Positions 15,725-24,786 of a stretch of 64,000 nucleotides of DNA are shown here, piece by piece (the stretch's first letter is position 1; each line of letters starts with the position of its first letter). Position numbers and translations under genes: made by a program. Below the pieces are notes generated by a model. The model saw only the letters and a program-made list of their open reading frames with translations. It searched no databases and was not told where the DNA came from. The stretch is from Streptomyces sp. ICC1 (GTDB taxonomy: Bacteria > Actinomycetota > Actinomycetes > Streptomycetales > Streptomycetaceae), in assembly GCF_003287935.1 (NCBI RefSeq), contig NZ_CP030287.1, forward strand, positions 4,244,267-4,308,266. The letters are read 5' to 3'.

Positions 15725-16318
15725 GTGAGCGACCTGCTGCTGGTGAGGCACGGCGAGACGGCCTGGAGCGCGACCGGGCGGCACACCGGGCGCACCGACG
15801 TACCGCTGAACGCGCGCGGGGTCGAGGAGGCCATCTCGCTGGCCCCGTACTTCCAGGACCGCCACCCGGCCCTGGTGCTGACCAGCCCGCTGCGCCGGGC
15901 CGCCGCGACCGCCCGGCTGGCCGGGCTGAGCGGCGGCGTCACCGACCCCGACCTGTACGAATGGGACTACGGCGGCTACGAGGGGATCACCACCGCCGAG
16001 ATCCTGCGCGGGCGCCCCGGCTGGTCGCTGTGGACCGACGGGGTACCGCCCGGCGACGAGGACCACCCCGGCGAGAACGCCGCCCAGGTCGGCGCCCGCG
16101 CGGACCGGGTACTGGCCCGGGCGGCCGACGTACTGCGCGCGGACGCGGGGAATGTCGTCCTGGTCGCCCACGCGCACCTGCTGCGGGTGCTGACCGCCCG
16201 CTACCTCGGTCTTCCGCCCGAGGCCGGACGGCTCTTCCTGCTCCGTACGGGCACCTTCAGCCGGCTGTCCACGGAGCACGGCCTCCCGGTCGTCGCCGGC
16301 TGGAACACCCGCCCCTGA
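15725..16318 (+). CDS. Histidine phosphatase family protein (acid phosphatase/phosphoglycerate-mutase-like)
   Basis: 197 residues from GTG 15725. The RHG motif LLLVRHGETAWSATGRHTGRTDVPLN holds the phosphorylated His. The second catalytic His is in VLVAHAHLLRVLTARYLGLP, and DPDLYEWDYGGYEGITTAEI is the proton-donor Glu region. Cytosolic, no signal peptide. The substrate is not readable; members dephosphorylate sugar phosphates or nucleotides. It runs divergently from DUF1275, 70 nt away. The downstream gap to the permease gene contains three short GAGACATC/CAGACGTC-like repeats. Confidence 0.88.
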   Translation: MSDLLLVRHGETAWSATGRHTGRTDVPLNARGVEEAISLAPYFQDRHPALVLTSPLRRAAATARLAGLSGGVTDPDLYEWDYGGYEGITTAEILRGRPGWSLWTDGVPPGDEDHPGENAAQVGARADRVLARAADVLRADAGNVVLVAHAHLLRVLTARYLGLPPEAGRLFLLRTGTFSRLSTEHGLPVVAGWNTRP

Positions 16319-16411
16319 GACATCCCCTGAGACATCTCCTCAGACGTCCCCCGGGACGCACCGAGCGCGCCCCGCCTCGCGCGCCGACCCGGTCTGCGTG
16401 ACGATGCGTAC

Positions 16412-17920
16412 ATGGCCCAGGAAGATGCGGGCGCGGGCGCCGGCGCGGAAGCGGAAGCGGGGCTCAAAGCCAACGCGATCGGCTTCCTCGACGCGCTCGT
16501 CATCGGTTTGAACTCGACCTCCCCCGCCTACTCCCTGGCCGCGGTCATCGGGCCTATCGTCGCGCTCGCCGGCATCTACGCGCCGGGCGTCATGCTGGCC
16601 TCCTTCGTGCCGATGCTGCTGATCGCCGCCGCCTTCTACTACCTCAACAAGGTCGACCAGGACTGCGGGACGACGTTCTCGTGGGTCACGCGCGCCATGG
16701 GCCCCTGGGCCGGCTGGCTCGGCGGCTGGGCCATCGCGATGACCGGCGTCCTGGTCATCGGCTCGCTCGCGGACGTGGCCGTCCACTTCGGCCTGCTCGC
16801 CGCCGGCCTCGACGGCTGGGCCGCCAACGAGCTGATCCGCCAGGGCCTGACCGTGGTCGTGATCCTGGCCATGACGGCCGTCTGCGTCATCGGCACCGAG
16901 ATGTCGGCCCGCCTCCAGGACGTGCTGATCCTCGCCCAGGTGTTCTTCCTGCTGGTCTTCTCCGTCGTCGCCCTCTACCGCGTCTACGCCGGCACCAGCA
17001 GCCTCGACGGGACCAGGCCCGCCCTCGAATGGCTCAACCCCTTCGGCGCGGGCGGGGCGGCCCTCACCGGCGGGCTGCTGCTCGGCGTCTTCATCTACTG
17101 GGGTTGGGAATCGGCGGTCAACCTCACCGAGGAGGTCGAGGACTCCGCCACCGCACCGGGCAAGGCCGGCATCTGGTCCACCGTCGTGCTCCTGGTGACG
17201 TACCTGTCCGTCGGCTTCGCGGTCGTCGGCTACGCCGGGACGGAGTTCCTCGCCCAGAACGCGGGCGAGGAGGAGGCCGTGTTCGCCGTCCTCGCGCACG
17301 AGGTCATGGGCGGCTGGGACTGGATCGTCCTCCTGGCCGTCTGCACCTCCGCCCTCGCCTCCACCCAGACCACGATCATCCCCGCGTCCCGCACCGCCCT
17401 GTCCATGGCCCGCCGGCACGCGCTGCCGCCGCACCTCGCGCACATCCACCCCAGGTTCCGGACCCCGGACGTGAGCACCTGGTGGGTGGCCGCCATCGCC
17501 ATCGCCTGGTACCTCGTCGTCAACCAGATCAGCGAGAACGCGCTCCTGGACTCGCTGACCGCCCTCTCCCTGCTCATCGCCTTCTACTACGCGCTCACCG
17601 GCCTGGCCTGCGCCGTCTACTACCGCCGCCACCTGCTGGAGAGCGTGCACAACTTCCTGCTGATCGGTCTGGGGCCGGTCCTGGGCGCCGTTCTGCTGGC
17701 CTGGCTGCTGGTGGAGTCCGTCGCCGACATGTCGGACCCGTCGAACTCGGCGAGCGGGGTCTCCTGGTTCGGCCTCGGACCGCCGCTGGTCATCGGGATC
17801 GGCATCGCCGTCGTGGGCGTGCTGGTGATGTGCTTCTGGCGGGTCCGCGACGGCCGCTTCTGGCAGGAGCGGCGCAGTGTCGCCGACCCGGACCTCGTCC
17901 ACGCGATCAAGAAGCCCTGA
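16412..17920 (+). CDS. APC-superfamily amino-acid permease
   Basis: 502 residues with 12 hydrophobic spans. The N-terminal ANAIGFLDALVIGLNSTSPAYSLAAVIGPIVALAGIYAPG is the APC substrate/ion motif of spans 1a-1b. Later LLLGVFIYWGWESAVNLTEEVEDSATAPGKAG and TTIIPASRTALSMARRHALPPHLAHIHPRFRTPDVSTWWVA are the conserved span 6 and cytoplasmic loop 8 blocks. It would import an amino acid or amine with protons. The acidic, AG-repetitive N-terminus (AGAGAGAEAEAG) is cytosolic. The usp gene follows 15 nt downstream with a good ribosome site, so the two form an operon, a common pairing in actinobacteria. Confidence 0.9.
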   Translation: MAQEDAGAGAGAEAEAGLKANAIGFLDALVIGLNSTSPAYSLAAVIGPIVALAGIYAPGVMLASFVPMLLIAAAFYYLNKVDQDCGTTFSWVTRAMGPWAGWLGGWAIAMTGVLVIGSLADVAVHFGLLAAGLDGWAANELIRQGLTVVVILAMTAVCVIGTEMSARLQDVLILAQVFFLLVFSVVALYRVYAGTSSLDGTRPALEWLNPFGAGGAALTGGLLLGVFIYWGWESAVNLTEEVEDSATAPGKAGIWSTVVLLVTYLSVGFAVVGYAGTEFLAQNAGEEEAVFAVLAHEVMGGWDWIVLLAVCTSALASTQTTIIPASRTALSMARRHALPPHLAHIHPRFRTPDVSTWWVAAIAIAWYLVVNQISENALLDSLTALSLLIAFYYALTGLACAVYYRRHLLESVHNFLLIGLGPVLGAVLLAWLLVESVADMSDPSNSASGVSWFGLGPPLVIGIGIAVVGVLVMCFWRVRDGRFWQERRSVADPDLVHAIKKP

Positions 17921-17935
17921 GGGGGAGGAGCCCCG

Positions 17936-18364
17936 ATGTCCGTCGTCCTCGGCTACGACGAGTCGCCCGGCGCCGAGCGCGCCCTGCGGGTCGCCCTGGA
18001 GGTGGCCACCGCCTTCGGCGAGCCGCTCGTCCTCGTCTACGGGGCCGCCGCGCCGGGCTCCACGGGCGAGGAGTACCGCGCGCACCGCGAGGCCGTCCGC
18101 GAGGCCGGCCGCAGCGCGCTCGCCCGGGCCGTCGAGGCCGCCGACGAGGCGGGGGTCCCGTCCACGGTCGAGGTCGTGGACGAGAAGCCGGCCCAGGCCC
18201 TCCTCGACGCCGCCGAGCGCCACCAGGCGCGGGTGATCATCGTCGGCAGCTGGGGCGACAGCCCGATCCGCGGCGCCCTCCTCGGCTCCACCCCGCACAA
18301 GCTCCTGCACCTCTCCCCGGTCCCGGTCCTGTGCGTCCCGACCGAGCAGGGCCCGAGACCGTAG
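17936..18364 (+). CDS. Universal stress protein (UspA domain)
   Basis: 142 residues, a single Usp domain. SVVLGYDESPGAERALRVALEVA forms the first strand and ATP contact. ARVIIVGSWGDSPIRGALLGSTPHKLLHLSPVPVLCVP contains the Gly-x2-Gly-x9-Gly-Ser/Thr type ATP-binding signature. It probably modulates or reports energy state for the amino-acid permease encoded just upstream. The stop is followed by a palindrome at 18411-18427. Confidence 0.9.
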   Translation: MSVVLGYDESPGAERALRVALEVATAFGEPLVLVYGAAAPGSTGEEYRAHREAVREAGRSALARAVEAADEAGVPSTVEVVDEKPAQALLDAAERHQARVIIVGSWGDSPIRGALLGSTPHKLLHLSPVPVLCVPTEQGPRP

Positions 18365-18662
18365 CGGAGGCCGCGGCCACCCTTCGCGCGCTGTCCCGCG
18401 CCGGCCTGGTCCAGTGGCATCCACTGGCCGAAGATCGCGAGGCCGGACTGTGCCAATGGCCCACCCCATGAGCGGAGAGTTGAGCCAACAGGCCTCCGGA
18501 TGGTTATCTGTGTCTTATCCATGTATCTACGGCGCCACGCAGCGCCGGACGGCAACGAAGCCGCTCCGGACCGTGGCGCCTTCGCCGTGCCCTTCGCCGC
18601 CCACCACCCCCGGGCGACAGGCGGTCCGGCGTGTTCCATCGCAAGGGGGGCGGCACACCGCC
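18365..18662. other. Intergenic region between usp and the FUSC transporter gene
   Basis: 298 nt without a convincing gene. It holds a perfect 7-bp palindrome with 3-nt loop (CCAGTGG / CCACTGG, 18411-18427), a possible usp terminator or operator. A short A/T-rich patch at 18501-18530 is unusual for this DNA and may be promoter sequence. Confidence 0.5.
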
Positions 18663-20180
18663 GTGAAGAGGATGTTCGTGGCTCCGGATCCGGGGCGGGC
18701 AAGACTCAGGAACTCGTCCCGGGCCGTCATCGGCGTCGCCCTCGCCGTGCTGGCGGCCGAGCTCTGCGGGCTCTCGCTCGTCGCGTCGATCACCGGCGGA
18801 CTGGCCGCCCTGCTGGCCCTCTTCACGGTCACCGACGCGACCGTGCGCGCCCAGCGGATCACCACCGTCCTGCTCCCGGCCGCCGGCTTCCCCGTCCTGG
18901 CCCTGGCCACCACCCTGCACGGGGCGCCGTTGGCCCGCGACGCGGCCTTCGTGGCCGTCGTGTTCGCCGGCGTCTACGCGCGGCGGTGGGGAGCACGGGG
19001 GCACGCCCTCGGCATCTTCGCCTTCATGAACTTCTTCATCACCCAGTTCCTGCACGCCCGGCCCGGGCAACTGCCCGAGCTGTACGCGGCCGTCGGACTG
19101 GCGCTGCTCTCGGCCGGAGCGGTGCGCTTCGTACTGTGGCCGATCGAGAAGCGCACCCCGCCCCCGGCCGCCCCGCCCGCGCCGCCCGGTACGGGGCTGG
19201 CCCGGCCGACCACCCGGCAGGCCTTCCAGGCCACCGCCGCCTGCGCCGTCGCGCTGTCCGTGGGCCAAGTGCTCTCCGAGGACCGCTGGTACTGGGCGGT
19301 CGGCACCGCCTGGTGGATCTTCGTCAACACCGCTTCGCGCGGCGAGACGCTGGTCCGCGGCTTCCGCCGGGTCCTCGGCACGGTGATCGGGATCGGCGCG
19401 GGCCTCCTGATCGCCATCCCGCTGCACGGGGCGCCCGCGCCCACGGCCGCCCTCGTGGCCGTGTGCGTCTTCGCGATCTTCTACACCGCCGCCGTCTCCT
19501 ACAGCTGGATGATGCTGGCGGTCACCGTGATGGCGGGCCTGCTCTACGGACTGCTGGGCGTGCTCGACCCCGGCCTGCTCGTGCTGCGCCTGGAGGAGAC
19601 GGCCGTCGGCGCGGTGTGCGCCGCGCTCGCCGTGGTCCTGGTCCTGCCGGTCACCACCCACGCGACGAACGACCTGTGGATCCGGCGCGCGCTGCGCTGC
19701 GTGCGCACCTGCACGGCCGAGGCCGCCGCGCGGCTCGCCGGCTCACCCGTCGCCGACCCCGCCCCGCACGCCGCGGAGCTGGAGCTCTGCCTGGGCCGCG
19801 TCAGGCTCTCGCTGGCCCCGCTGGTCCATCCGCTCAGCCCCTACCGCGGGCGCAAGGCCAGGGCCCGCCGCGTGCTGGCGCTGCTCGACGAATGCGCCGT
19901 CGAGGTGCGCGGGCTCGTCTCGGTGGCCGCGGACCCGGACGCCAGCCACGACGCCCGGCTCGCGGCGGCCTGCTGGCGGGTCGAGGCGGCCGTCGAGGCG
20001 CTGCTCCCGCCGGAAGCGGAAGCCGAACGCGGTTCGGCGGACCGGCAGACGGCCGCGGCGGGCCCCGGGCGGCCCGCGGCCGAGCCCGCGCTGGCGCATC
20101 TGCACGGCCTGGAGCGGCTCCTGGCCCAGCTCGACGGACCCCTGCGCAGCCCCTCGCGCTCCCCGCTGGTCGGCGCCTGA
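18663..20180 (+). CDS. FUSC-family (aromatic acid exporter-like) membrane protein
   Basis: 505 residues from GTG 18663 (ATG 18672 is an alternative). It has two blocks of about five or six membrane spans (residues 15-160 and about 180-340), separated by a Pro/Ala-rich linker, then a 150-residue soluble helical tail. The second block has the FUSC_2 pattern RWYWAVGTAWWIFVNTASRGETLVRGFRRVLGTVIGIGAGLLIAIPL. Relatives include AaeB/YccS exporters of aromatic carboxylates. The substrate is unknown. It stands alone between usp and nos. Confidence 0.82.
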   Translation: MKRMFVAPDPGRARLRNSSRAVIGVALAVLAAELCGLSLVASITGGLAALLALFTVTDATVRAQRITTVLLPAAGFPVLALATTLHGAPLARDAAFVAVVFAGVYARRWGARGHALGIFAFMNFFITQFLHARPGQLPELYAAVGLALLSAGAVRFVLWPIEKRTPPPAAPPAPPGTGLARPTTRQAFQATAACAVALSVGQVLSEDRWYWAVGTAWWIFVNTASRGETLVRGFRRVLGTVIGIGAGLLIAIPLHGAPAPTAALVAVCVFAIFYTAAVSYSWMMLAVTVMAGLLYGLLGVLDPGLLVLRLEETAVGAVCAALAVVLVLPVTTHATNDLWIRRALRCVRTCTAEAAARLAGSPVADPAPHAAELELCLGRVRLSLAPLVHPLSPYRGRKARARRVLALLDECAVEVRGLVSVAADPDASHDARLAAACWRVEAAVEALLPPEAEAERGSADRQTAAAGPGRPAAEPALAHLHGLERLLAQLDGPLRSPSRSPLVGA

Positions 20181-20453
20181 CCGAAGGGCGCGGCGGACCG
20201 CGCGACGTGGGGTCGGGGGCCCGCGGCCACGAGCGGGAGGGAGAGCGGGAAGACGGGCGGATGGTACGCCGCGCCGCGCTCCGTCCGCAGTCATACCGGT
20301 GAAGATCACACGGAGGAGTGTTCCGGGCTCGCCTCCCGCACAGCGCTGACCTGCGGCCTGTACAACGGGTGATTGTTCATTGCACATTCATCCGGCATGG
20401 CCCCTTCATGTCACGCGGGGTGGATCTGGTCGGACAGGGGGTAACCGCCCGGA

Positions 20454-21602
20454 ATGGAAATACTTCAACAGCGCTCCACCACCGCTCAGGTGTGGGAAGC
20501 GGCCGAGGAGTTCATCCGCCTGTTCCACCGGGAGAATCCGGACGCGGGTGATCCGCGCGAGCGGCTCGCCGCCGTGCGGGCCGAGCTGGCCGACACGGGC
20601 ACGTACCGGCACACTCCCGAGGAGCTGGTGCACGGCGCCCGAGTGGCCTGGCGCAACAGCAACCGCTGCATAGGCAGGCTGTACTGGAACTCGCTGAGGG
20701 TCCGCGACCGCCGCGGGCTCACCGACGCGGGGGAGATCGCCGACGAGTGCTTCGAGCACCTGCGGGAGGCCACCAACGGCGGCCGGGTCCGGCCCACCAT
20801 CACGGTCTTCGCCCCCGACGCCCCGGACCGTCCCGGACCGGTGATCTGGAGCGAGCAGCTGGTCCGCTACGCGGGCTACGGGGACCACCCCTCCATAACC
20901 GTCGGCGACGCCCGCAACGCCCCGCTCACCAGCGCGCTCCTCGAGCTGGGCTGGTCCCGCGGCGCCGGCACCCCCTTCGACCTCCTCCCGCTGGTCGTCC
21001 AGGGGGTCGACGACAAACCCCGATGGTTCGACGTCCCGGCGGACGCCGTACTGGAGGTGCCCATCGAGCACCCCGACGGGACGGACGGCGGGGACGGCTG
21101 GACGGACTGGGGCCTGCGCTGGCACGCGGTACCCGCGATCTCCAACATGTGCCTGGAGATCGGCGGCATCCACTATCCGGCTGCCCCCTTCAACGGCTGG
21201 TACATGGGCACCGAGATCGGCGCCCGCAACCTCGCCGACACCGACCGCTACAACCTCCTGCCGGCCGTCGCCCGGCGCATGGGCCTCGACACCGCCAGCG
21301 ACCGCTCGCTCTGGAAGGACCGCGCGCTCGTCGAGCTCAACCGCGCGGTGCTGCACTCCTTCGACCGGGCCAAGGTCACCATCGCCGACCACCACACCGA
21401 GTCCAGGCGGTTCCTGACCCACGTGGAGAAGGAGGAGCGCAAGGGGCGCGACGTGGGCGCGGACTGGTCCTGGATCGTGCCGCCGATCTCCGGTTCGGCC
21501 ACCCCGGTGTTCCACCGCACGTTCGAGGACAACCCGAGCGCGACGGCGTACGTTCACCATCCCGGCGCGCAGGAACGGGCCCAGGGACGGGACTTGGTCT
21601 AG
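20454..21602 (+). CDS. nos: Nitric oxide synthase, oxygenase domain (bacterial NOS)
   Basis: 382 residues, the length of a bacterial NOS oxygenase without reductase domain. ARVAWRNSNRCIGRLYW has Cys72 as heme thiolate. NMCLEIGGIHYPAAPFNGWYMGTEIGARNL contains Glu254, which binds the arginine guanidinium. VARRMGLDTASDRSLWKDRALVELNRAVLHSFDRAKVTIADHHTESRRF and ADWSWIVPPISGSATPVFHRTF form the pterin and dimer-interface regions. It oxidises L-arginine to citrulline and NO using borrowed electrons. Streptomyces NOS is known from thaxtomin nitration (TxtD), but no thaxtomin genes or partner P450 are adjacent, so a signalling or stress-protection role is more likely. ATG 20454 lies in an A/T-rich 270-nt upstream region. 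Confidence 0.95.
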   Translation: MEILQQRSTTAQVWEAAEEFIRLFHRENPDAGDPRERLAAVRAELADTGTYRHTPEELVHGARVAWRNSNRCIGRLYWNSLRVRDRRGLTDAGEIADECFEHLREATNGGRVRPTITVFAPDAPDRPGPVIWSEQLVRYAGYGDHPSITVGDARNAPLTSALLELGWSRGAGTPFDLLPLVVQGVDDKPRWFDVPADAVLEVPIEHPDGTDGGDGWTDWGLRWHAVPAISNMCLEIGGIHYPAAPFNGWYMGTEIGARNLADTDRYNLLPAVARRMGLDTASDRSLWKDRALVELNRAVLHSFDRAKVTIADHHTESRRFLTHVEKEERKGRDVGADWSWIVPPISGSATPVFHRTFEDNPSATAYVHHPGAQERAQGRDLV

Positions 21603-21625
21603 ACCCTTCTGTTACCGTCGCTCCC

Positions 21626-21660
21626 AGGGGGCACCTCCCAGCGGTAGCTGGGGGAGGATC
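21626..21660. repeat. Small intergenic palindrome (CCTCCCAGC / GCTGGGGGAGG)
   Basis: Between nos and the lactonase gene: stem CCTCCCAGC (21634-21642), loop GGTA, GCTGGGGGAGG (21647-21657), preceded by GGGGGCA. Hairpins of this GGGGCACC...GGGGGAGG type are widely scattered between Streptomyces genes. It may terminate nos or sequester the lactonase ribosome site. Confidence 0.6.
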
Positions 21661-21684
21661 CGGAACGGCTGAGAGGGGTCTCCC

Positions 21685-22773
21685 GTGGGCGACGCGAACA
21701 GTGGTGGGGGCGGCACGGACCGCACGCCCCCCGGCGGCGGACACCGGGCCTGGATCGGCTCGTTCACCTCGGGGGGCGGCCGCGGTGTCACCACCGCGGC
21801 CGTGGATCCGGCCACCGGAGCGCTGACCCCGCTCTCGGCCACGGACGCCGTCGCGGACCCCTCGTACCTCGCCCACGACCCGGGCGCCGGCGTGCTCTAC
21901 GCCGTGAGCGAGACCGAACGCGGCGCGGTGGGAGCCTTCCGGACCACCGACGGGGGACTGACCGCCCTCGGCGCCGCCGTCCGCGTCGGCGGCGCCGGCC
22001 CCACCCACCTCAGCGTGGCCGGGCGCCGGCTGCTGACCGCCAACTACACCTCCGGCAGCGTCAGTAGCCTCCCGCTCGCCGCCGACGGCTCCGTCCACGG
22101 GCCGGCCTCCGTACTGGCCCACCACGGCTCGGGCCCCGACACCGGCCGGCAACGGGGCCCGCACGCCCACCAGGTGCTGCCCGACCCCACCGGCCGCTGG
22201 GTGCTCAGCGTCGACCTCGGCACCGACTCGGTACGGGTCTGCGCGCTCGACCCGGCCACCGGGGCGCTGCGCGTGCACGCCGAGACCGCCCTGCGCGCCG
22301 GGACCGGCCCCCGGCACCTCGCCTTCCACCCACTGGGCGCGGTGGTCTACGTACTGCACGAGCTGGATCCGCAGCTGACCGTCTGCCGCTGGAACGCGGA
22401 GTCCGGCGAGCTCCAACCGGTCGCCGAGGTTCCGGTCGCCTCCACGGGCGCTCCAGGGGCCGGAGCGGCCTACCCCTCGGCGGTCGTGGCCTCGCCCGAC
22501 GGCCGTTTCGTGTGGGCCGCCGTCCGCGGCGCCGACACCATCGCCACCCTCTCCCTCGCCGGCGGCGCCGAGAAGCCGGAGCTCACGGGCACCGTGCCGT
22601 GCGGGGGCAGCTGGCCGCGCGACCTCGCCGCCGACCCGTCGGGGCGCAGGCTCTACGCGGCCAACGAGCGCTCCGGGGACGTCACCTGGTTCGACGTGGA
22701 CCAGCTGACCGGGCAGCCGCGCCGGGCCGGCTCGGTGGCTGTCCCCGCCGCCACCTGCGTGGTCTTCGGCTGA
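21685..22773 (+). CDS. Lactonase family protein (6-phosphogluconolactonase-like beta-propeller)
   Basis: 362 residues from GTG 21685. The sequence is a seven-bladed propeller of the YbhE/lactonase_2 family: AWIGSFTSGGGRGVTTAAVDPATGALTPLSATDAVADPSYLAHDP, then HLSVAGRRLLTANYTSGSVSSLPL, GPHAHQVLPDPTGRWVLSVDLGTDSVRV, GPRHLAFHPLGAVVYVLHELDPQLTV and WPRDLAADPSGRRLYAANERSGDVTWF, the blades recurring every 45-50 residues. It may hydrolyse 6-phosphogluconolactone or another lactone in the cytosol. There is no signal peptide; a Gly-rich N-terminal tail precedes the first blade. It ends at a strong hairpin shared with the convergent chelatase gene. Confidence 0.85.
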   Translation: MGDANSGGGGTDRTPPGGGHRAWIGSFTSGGGRGVTTAAVDPATGALTPLSATDAVADPSYLAHDPGAGVLYAVSETERGAVGAFRTTDGGLTALGAAVRVGGAGPTHLSVAGRRLLTANYTSGSVSSLPLAADGSVHGPASVLAHHGSGPDTGRQRGPHAHQVLPDPTGRWVLSVDLGTDSVRVCALDPATGALRVHAETALRAGTGPRHLAFHPLGAVVYVLHELDPQLTVCRWNAESGELQPVAEVPVASTGAPGAGAAYPSAVVASPDGRFVWAAVRGADTIATLSLAGGAEKPELTGTVPCGGSWPRDLAADPSGRRLYAANERSGDVTWFDVDQLTGQPRRAGSVAVPAATCVVFG

Positions 22774-22814
22774 GGCCGGGACCGGTCCCGGCCCCGGGTC
22801 CGGCCCCGTACGCG

Positions 22815-22858
22815 CGCATCGGCCCGCGCCCCGGAACTCCCGGGCGCGGGCCGATGCG
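22815..22858. terminator. Bidirectional terminator between lactonase and chelatase genes
   Basis: A perfect 17-bp stem (CGCATCGGCCCGCGCCC with its complement) and 10-nt loop sit between two convergent stop codons. No long T run, as usual in high-GC actinobacteria. Confidence 0.8.
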
Positions 22859-22879
22859 TACGGCATGAGCGGGCGGGCG

Positions 22880-23791
22880 TCAGTGGGCGGCGCCCTGCGG
22901 GATGCCGAGGGCCGCGGAGTACTGCGCGACGGCGAGCTTGCCGAGCGCGGGATAGGCGCCGAGCACCTCGGCGGCGCCGCAGCCGGCCTCCTTGCAGGCG
23001 GTGTCGAGGAGCCCCTCGGTCGCCTCCGGGCCGATCAGGTAAGGGGCCAGCGCCAGCTGGGTGGAGCCCTCGCGGCGCAGCTGGTCGGCCGTGGCGGCCA
23101 CCGAGCCCTCCTCGTCCAGCGCGGCGGCCATGACCGGCACCGCGAGGCGGGCGGCCAGCAGCATGCCGGTGATCCCGGCGGCCTTGACGGCCTCCTCGCC
23201 ACCGGTGGTGCCCAGGACGATGCCGTCGGCGGCCGTGGTCACGCTGAAGAGCCGGGCCCGGTCGGCGCGGGCGAGCCCGGCCTCGGAGAGCCGCACGTGC
23301 AGGCCCTCGGCGAGCAGCGGGTGCGGGCCGAGCGCGTCGGCCAGCTCGGCGGCGGCCGAGGAGTCCATCAGGGCCTGGCGCATGCGGCGCAGCAGGTCCC
23401 CGTCGGGGCCGGCCAGCAGGGGCACGACCACGGCGTCGGGTCCGGTCGGCGCGGGCACCTCGTGCCCGGCGGCGCGGGCGAACTCCGCGCGTGCGGCACG
23501 GTCCCGCGCGACGGCGGTCAGCACGCCCGACAGGGACGGGAACTCGGTGGCGTCGTCACCGTCGAGGAAACCGACGCGCGCGTCCAGGCCGGGCAGCTCG
23601 GACCGGCCGATGCTGATGATCTCTTCCGCGAGCCCCAACGAGGAGGCCGAAGGGGCACCGGGCACGGCGAGCACCAGCGCGGGCGCGCCCTCGGGCGCCA
23701 CCGCGGGCTCGGGCCGGCGGTGCCGTCCGGTCTGGCGGGGTCGCGGCATTCGTACGGGCAGGCCATTTGCGGGCCCAGTGGGGGAGCTCAT
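22880..23791 (-). CDS. Sirohydrochlorin chelatase (CbiX-type)
   Basis: 303 residues containing two CbiX repeats. The N-half begins ALVLAVPGAPSASSLGLAEEIISIGRSELPG. The C-half includes LGPHPLLAEGLHVRLSEAGLARADRARLFSVTTAADGIVLGTTGGEEAVKAAGITGMLLAARLAVPVMAAALDEEGSVAATADQLRREGSTQLALAPYLIGPE. CbiX/SirB proteins insert Co2+ or Fe2+ into sirohydrochlorin for cobalamin or siroheme. A basic 30-residue N-terminal tail (MPRPRQTGRHRRPEP) precedes the first domain, as in other streptomycete homologues. No other tetrapyrrole gene is adjacent. The first His usually expected in CbiX (GHG/GSR) appears as VPGAPS, so chelatase activity is uncertain. Confidence 0.72.
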   Translation of the reverse strand: MSSPTGPANGLPVRMPRPRQTGRHRRPEPAVAPEGAPALVLAVPGAPSASSLGLAEEIISIGRSELPGLDARVGFLDGDDATEFPSLSGVLTAVARDRAARAEFARAAGHEVPAPTGPDAVVVPLLAGPDGDLLRRMRQALMDSSAAAELADALGPHPLLAEGLHVRLSEAGLARADRARLFSVTTAADGIVLGTTGGEEAVKAAGITGMLLAARLAVPVMAAALDEEGSVAATADQLRREGSTQLALAPYLIGPEATEGLLDTACKEAGCGAAEVLGAYPALGKLAVAQYSAALGIPQGAAH

Positions 23792-23896
23792 GGCGCCGCA
23801 TGCTACTGGCTTATCGGAACCGGGTGTTCGGGCAGGGCCTTATCGGGCGGCATCTGTCCGTATTTATCCAAGGAATGTCGTATACGCTTCAACCGT

Positions 23897-23950
23897 TCGG
23901 TCACCCAGGCGGCCCGCCCGGTCACCCGCCCGGTCACCCGACCGGTCAAC
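23897..23950. repeat. CGGTCACCC tandem repeat at the ung 3' end
   Basis: Four to five copies of a 9-10-nt unit (CCGGTCACCCG) immediately downstream of, and just overlapping, the ung stop codon. It may contribute to transcript termination. Confidence 0.5.
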
Positions 23951-24632
23951 CGGCGGCGGGCAGCCGCCAGTCCACGGGCTGCGCGCCCTGGCGGACCAGC
24001 AGGTCGTTGGTCCTGCTGAACGGCCTGGAGCCGAAGAACCCGTTGTCCGCGGACATGGGGGAGGGGTGCACCGACTCCACGGCCGGCAGCTCGCCCAGCA
24101 GCGGCCGCAGATTGCGGGCCTCGCGCCCCCACAACACCGACACCAAGGGCTTCCCGCGCGCCGCGAGCGCGCGGATGGCCTGCTCGGTCACGGCCTCCCA
24201 GCCCTTGCCGCGGTGGGCGTTGGGCTTGCGCGGGGCCGTGGTGAGCGAGCGGTTGAGCAGCAGGACGCCCTGCCGGGTCCACGGGGTCAGATCCCCGCTC
24301 CGGGGCCGGCCCGTCCCGAGGTCGGCGTGCAGCTCGCGGAAGATGTTGTCCAGGCTCGGTGGCCACGGGCTCACTTCGGGCGCCACCGAGAAGGAGAGGC
24401 CGATCGCGTGCCCCGGTGTCGGGTACGGGTCCTGCCCGACGATCAGCACCTTCACCTCGTCGAAGGGCTGCTGGAACGCACGCAGGACGTTCGCTCCGGC
24501 CGGGACGTAGGTCCGGCCCGCCGCGATCTCCGCGCGCAGGAAGTCGCCCATGGCGGCGATCTGCGTCGCCACCGGCTCCAGAGCGCGGGCCCAGCCCGGC
24601 TCGACGATCTCGTTCAACGGTCGTGATGCCAC
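23946..24632 (-). CDS. ung: Uracil-DNA glycosylase, family 1
   Basis: 228 residues from GTG 24632. The water-activating loop is [24 protein letters not shown], with Asp68. The [32 protein letters not shown] block contains the uracil-specificity Asn. The minor-groove loop is [27 protein letters not shown], with the catalytic His. It removes uracil from DNA to start base-excision repair. Full length, cytosolic, no operon partner. The 140-nt region upstream is shared with nothing on the other strand until the sortase gene. Confidence 0.96.
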   Translation of the reverse strand: MASRPLNEIVEPGWARALEPVATQIAAMGDFLRAEIAAGRTYVPAGANVLRAFQQPFDEVKVLIVGQDPYPTPGHAIGLSFSVAPEVSPWPPSLDNIFRELHADLGTGRPRSGDLTPWTRQGVLLLNRSLTTAPRKPNAHRGKGWEAVTEQAIRALAARGKPLVSVLWGREARNLRPLLGELPAVESVHPSPMSADNGFFGSRPFSRTNDLLVRQGAQPVDWRLPAAG

Positions 24633-24786
24633 GGGCGATCACTCTACTGGCCCAGTCCGCGTCCCGGCACCGCCGCCCCCGCGCGCGGCCGTTGTCGGTT
24701 CGATACCCGTTCGCAACGCCATCGAGTGGTCCAACTCCCCTTCCCGAACGTCACATCCAGCACCGATGACGTTCAAGGGAGACGGA

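Noticed and set aside
18508..18528. Sequence partly resembling the reverse Tn5 mosaic end, possible third adapter join
   Set aside because: The match needs a 2-nt insertion plus substitutions, and the flanking bases do not follow any adapter. The region is a plausible A/T-rich promoter patch.
23897..23950. Possible CRISPR-like array of CGGTCACCC units
   Set aside because: The units are contiguous 9-10-mers without spacers and without cas genes anywhere in the window.
24690..24716. GGTTCGATACC, reminiscent of a tRNA T-loop
   Set aside because: No acceptor, D-arm or anticodon stem can be built around it.
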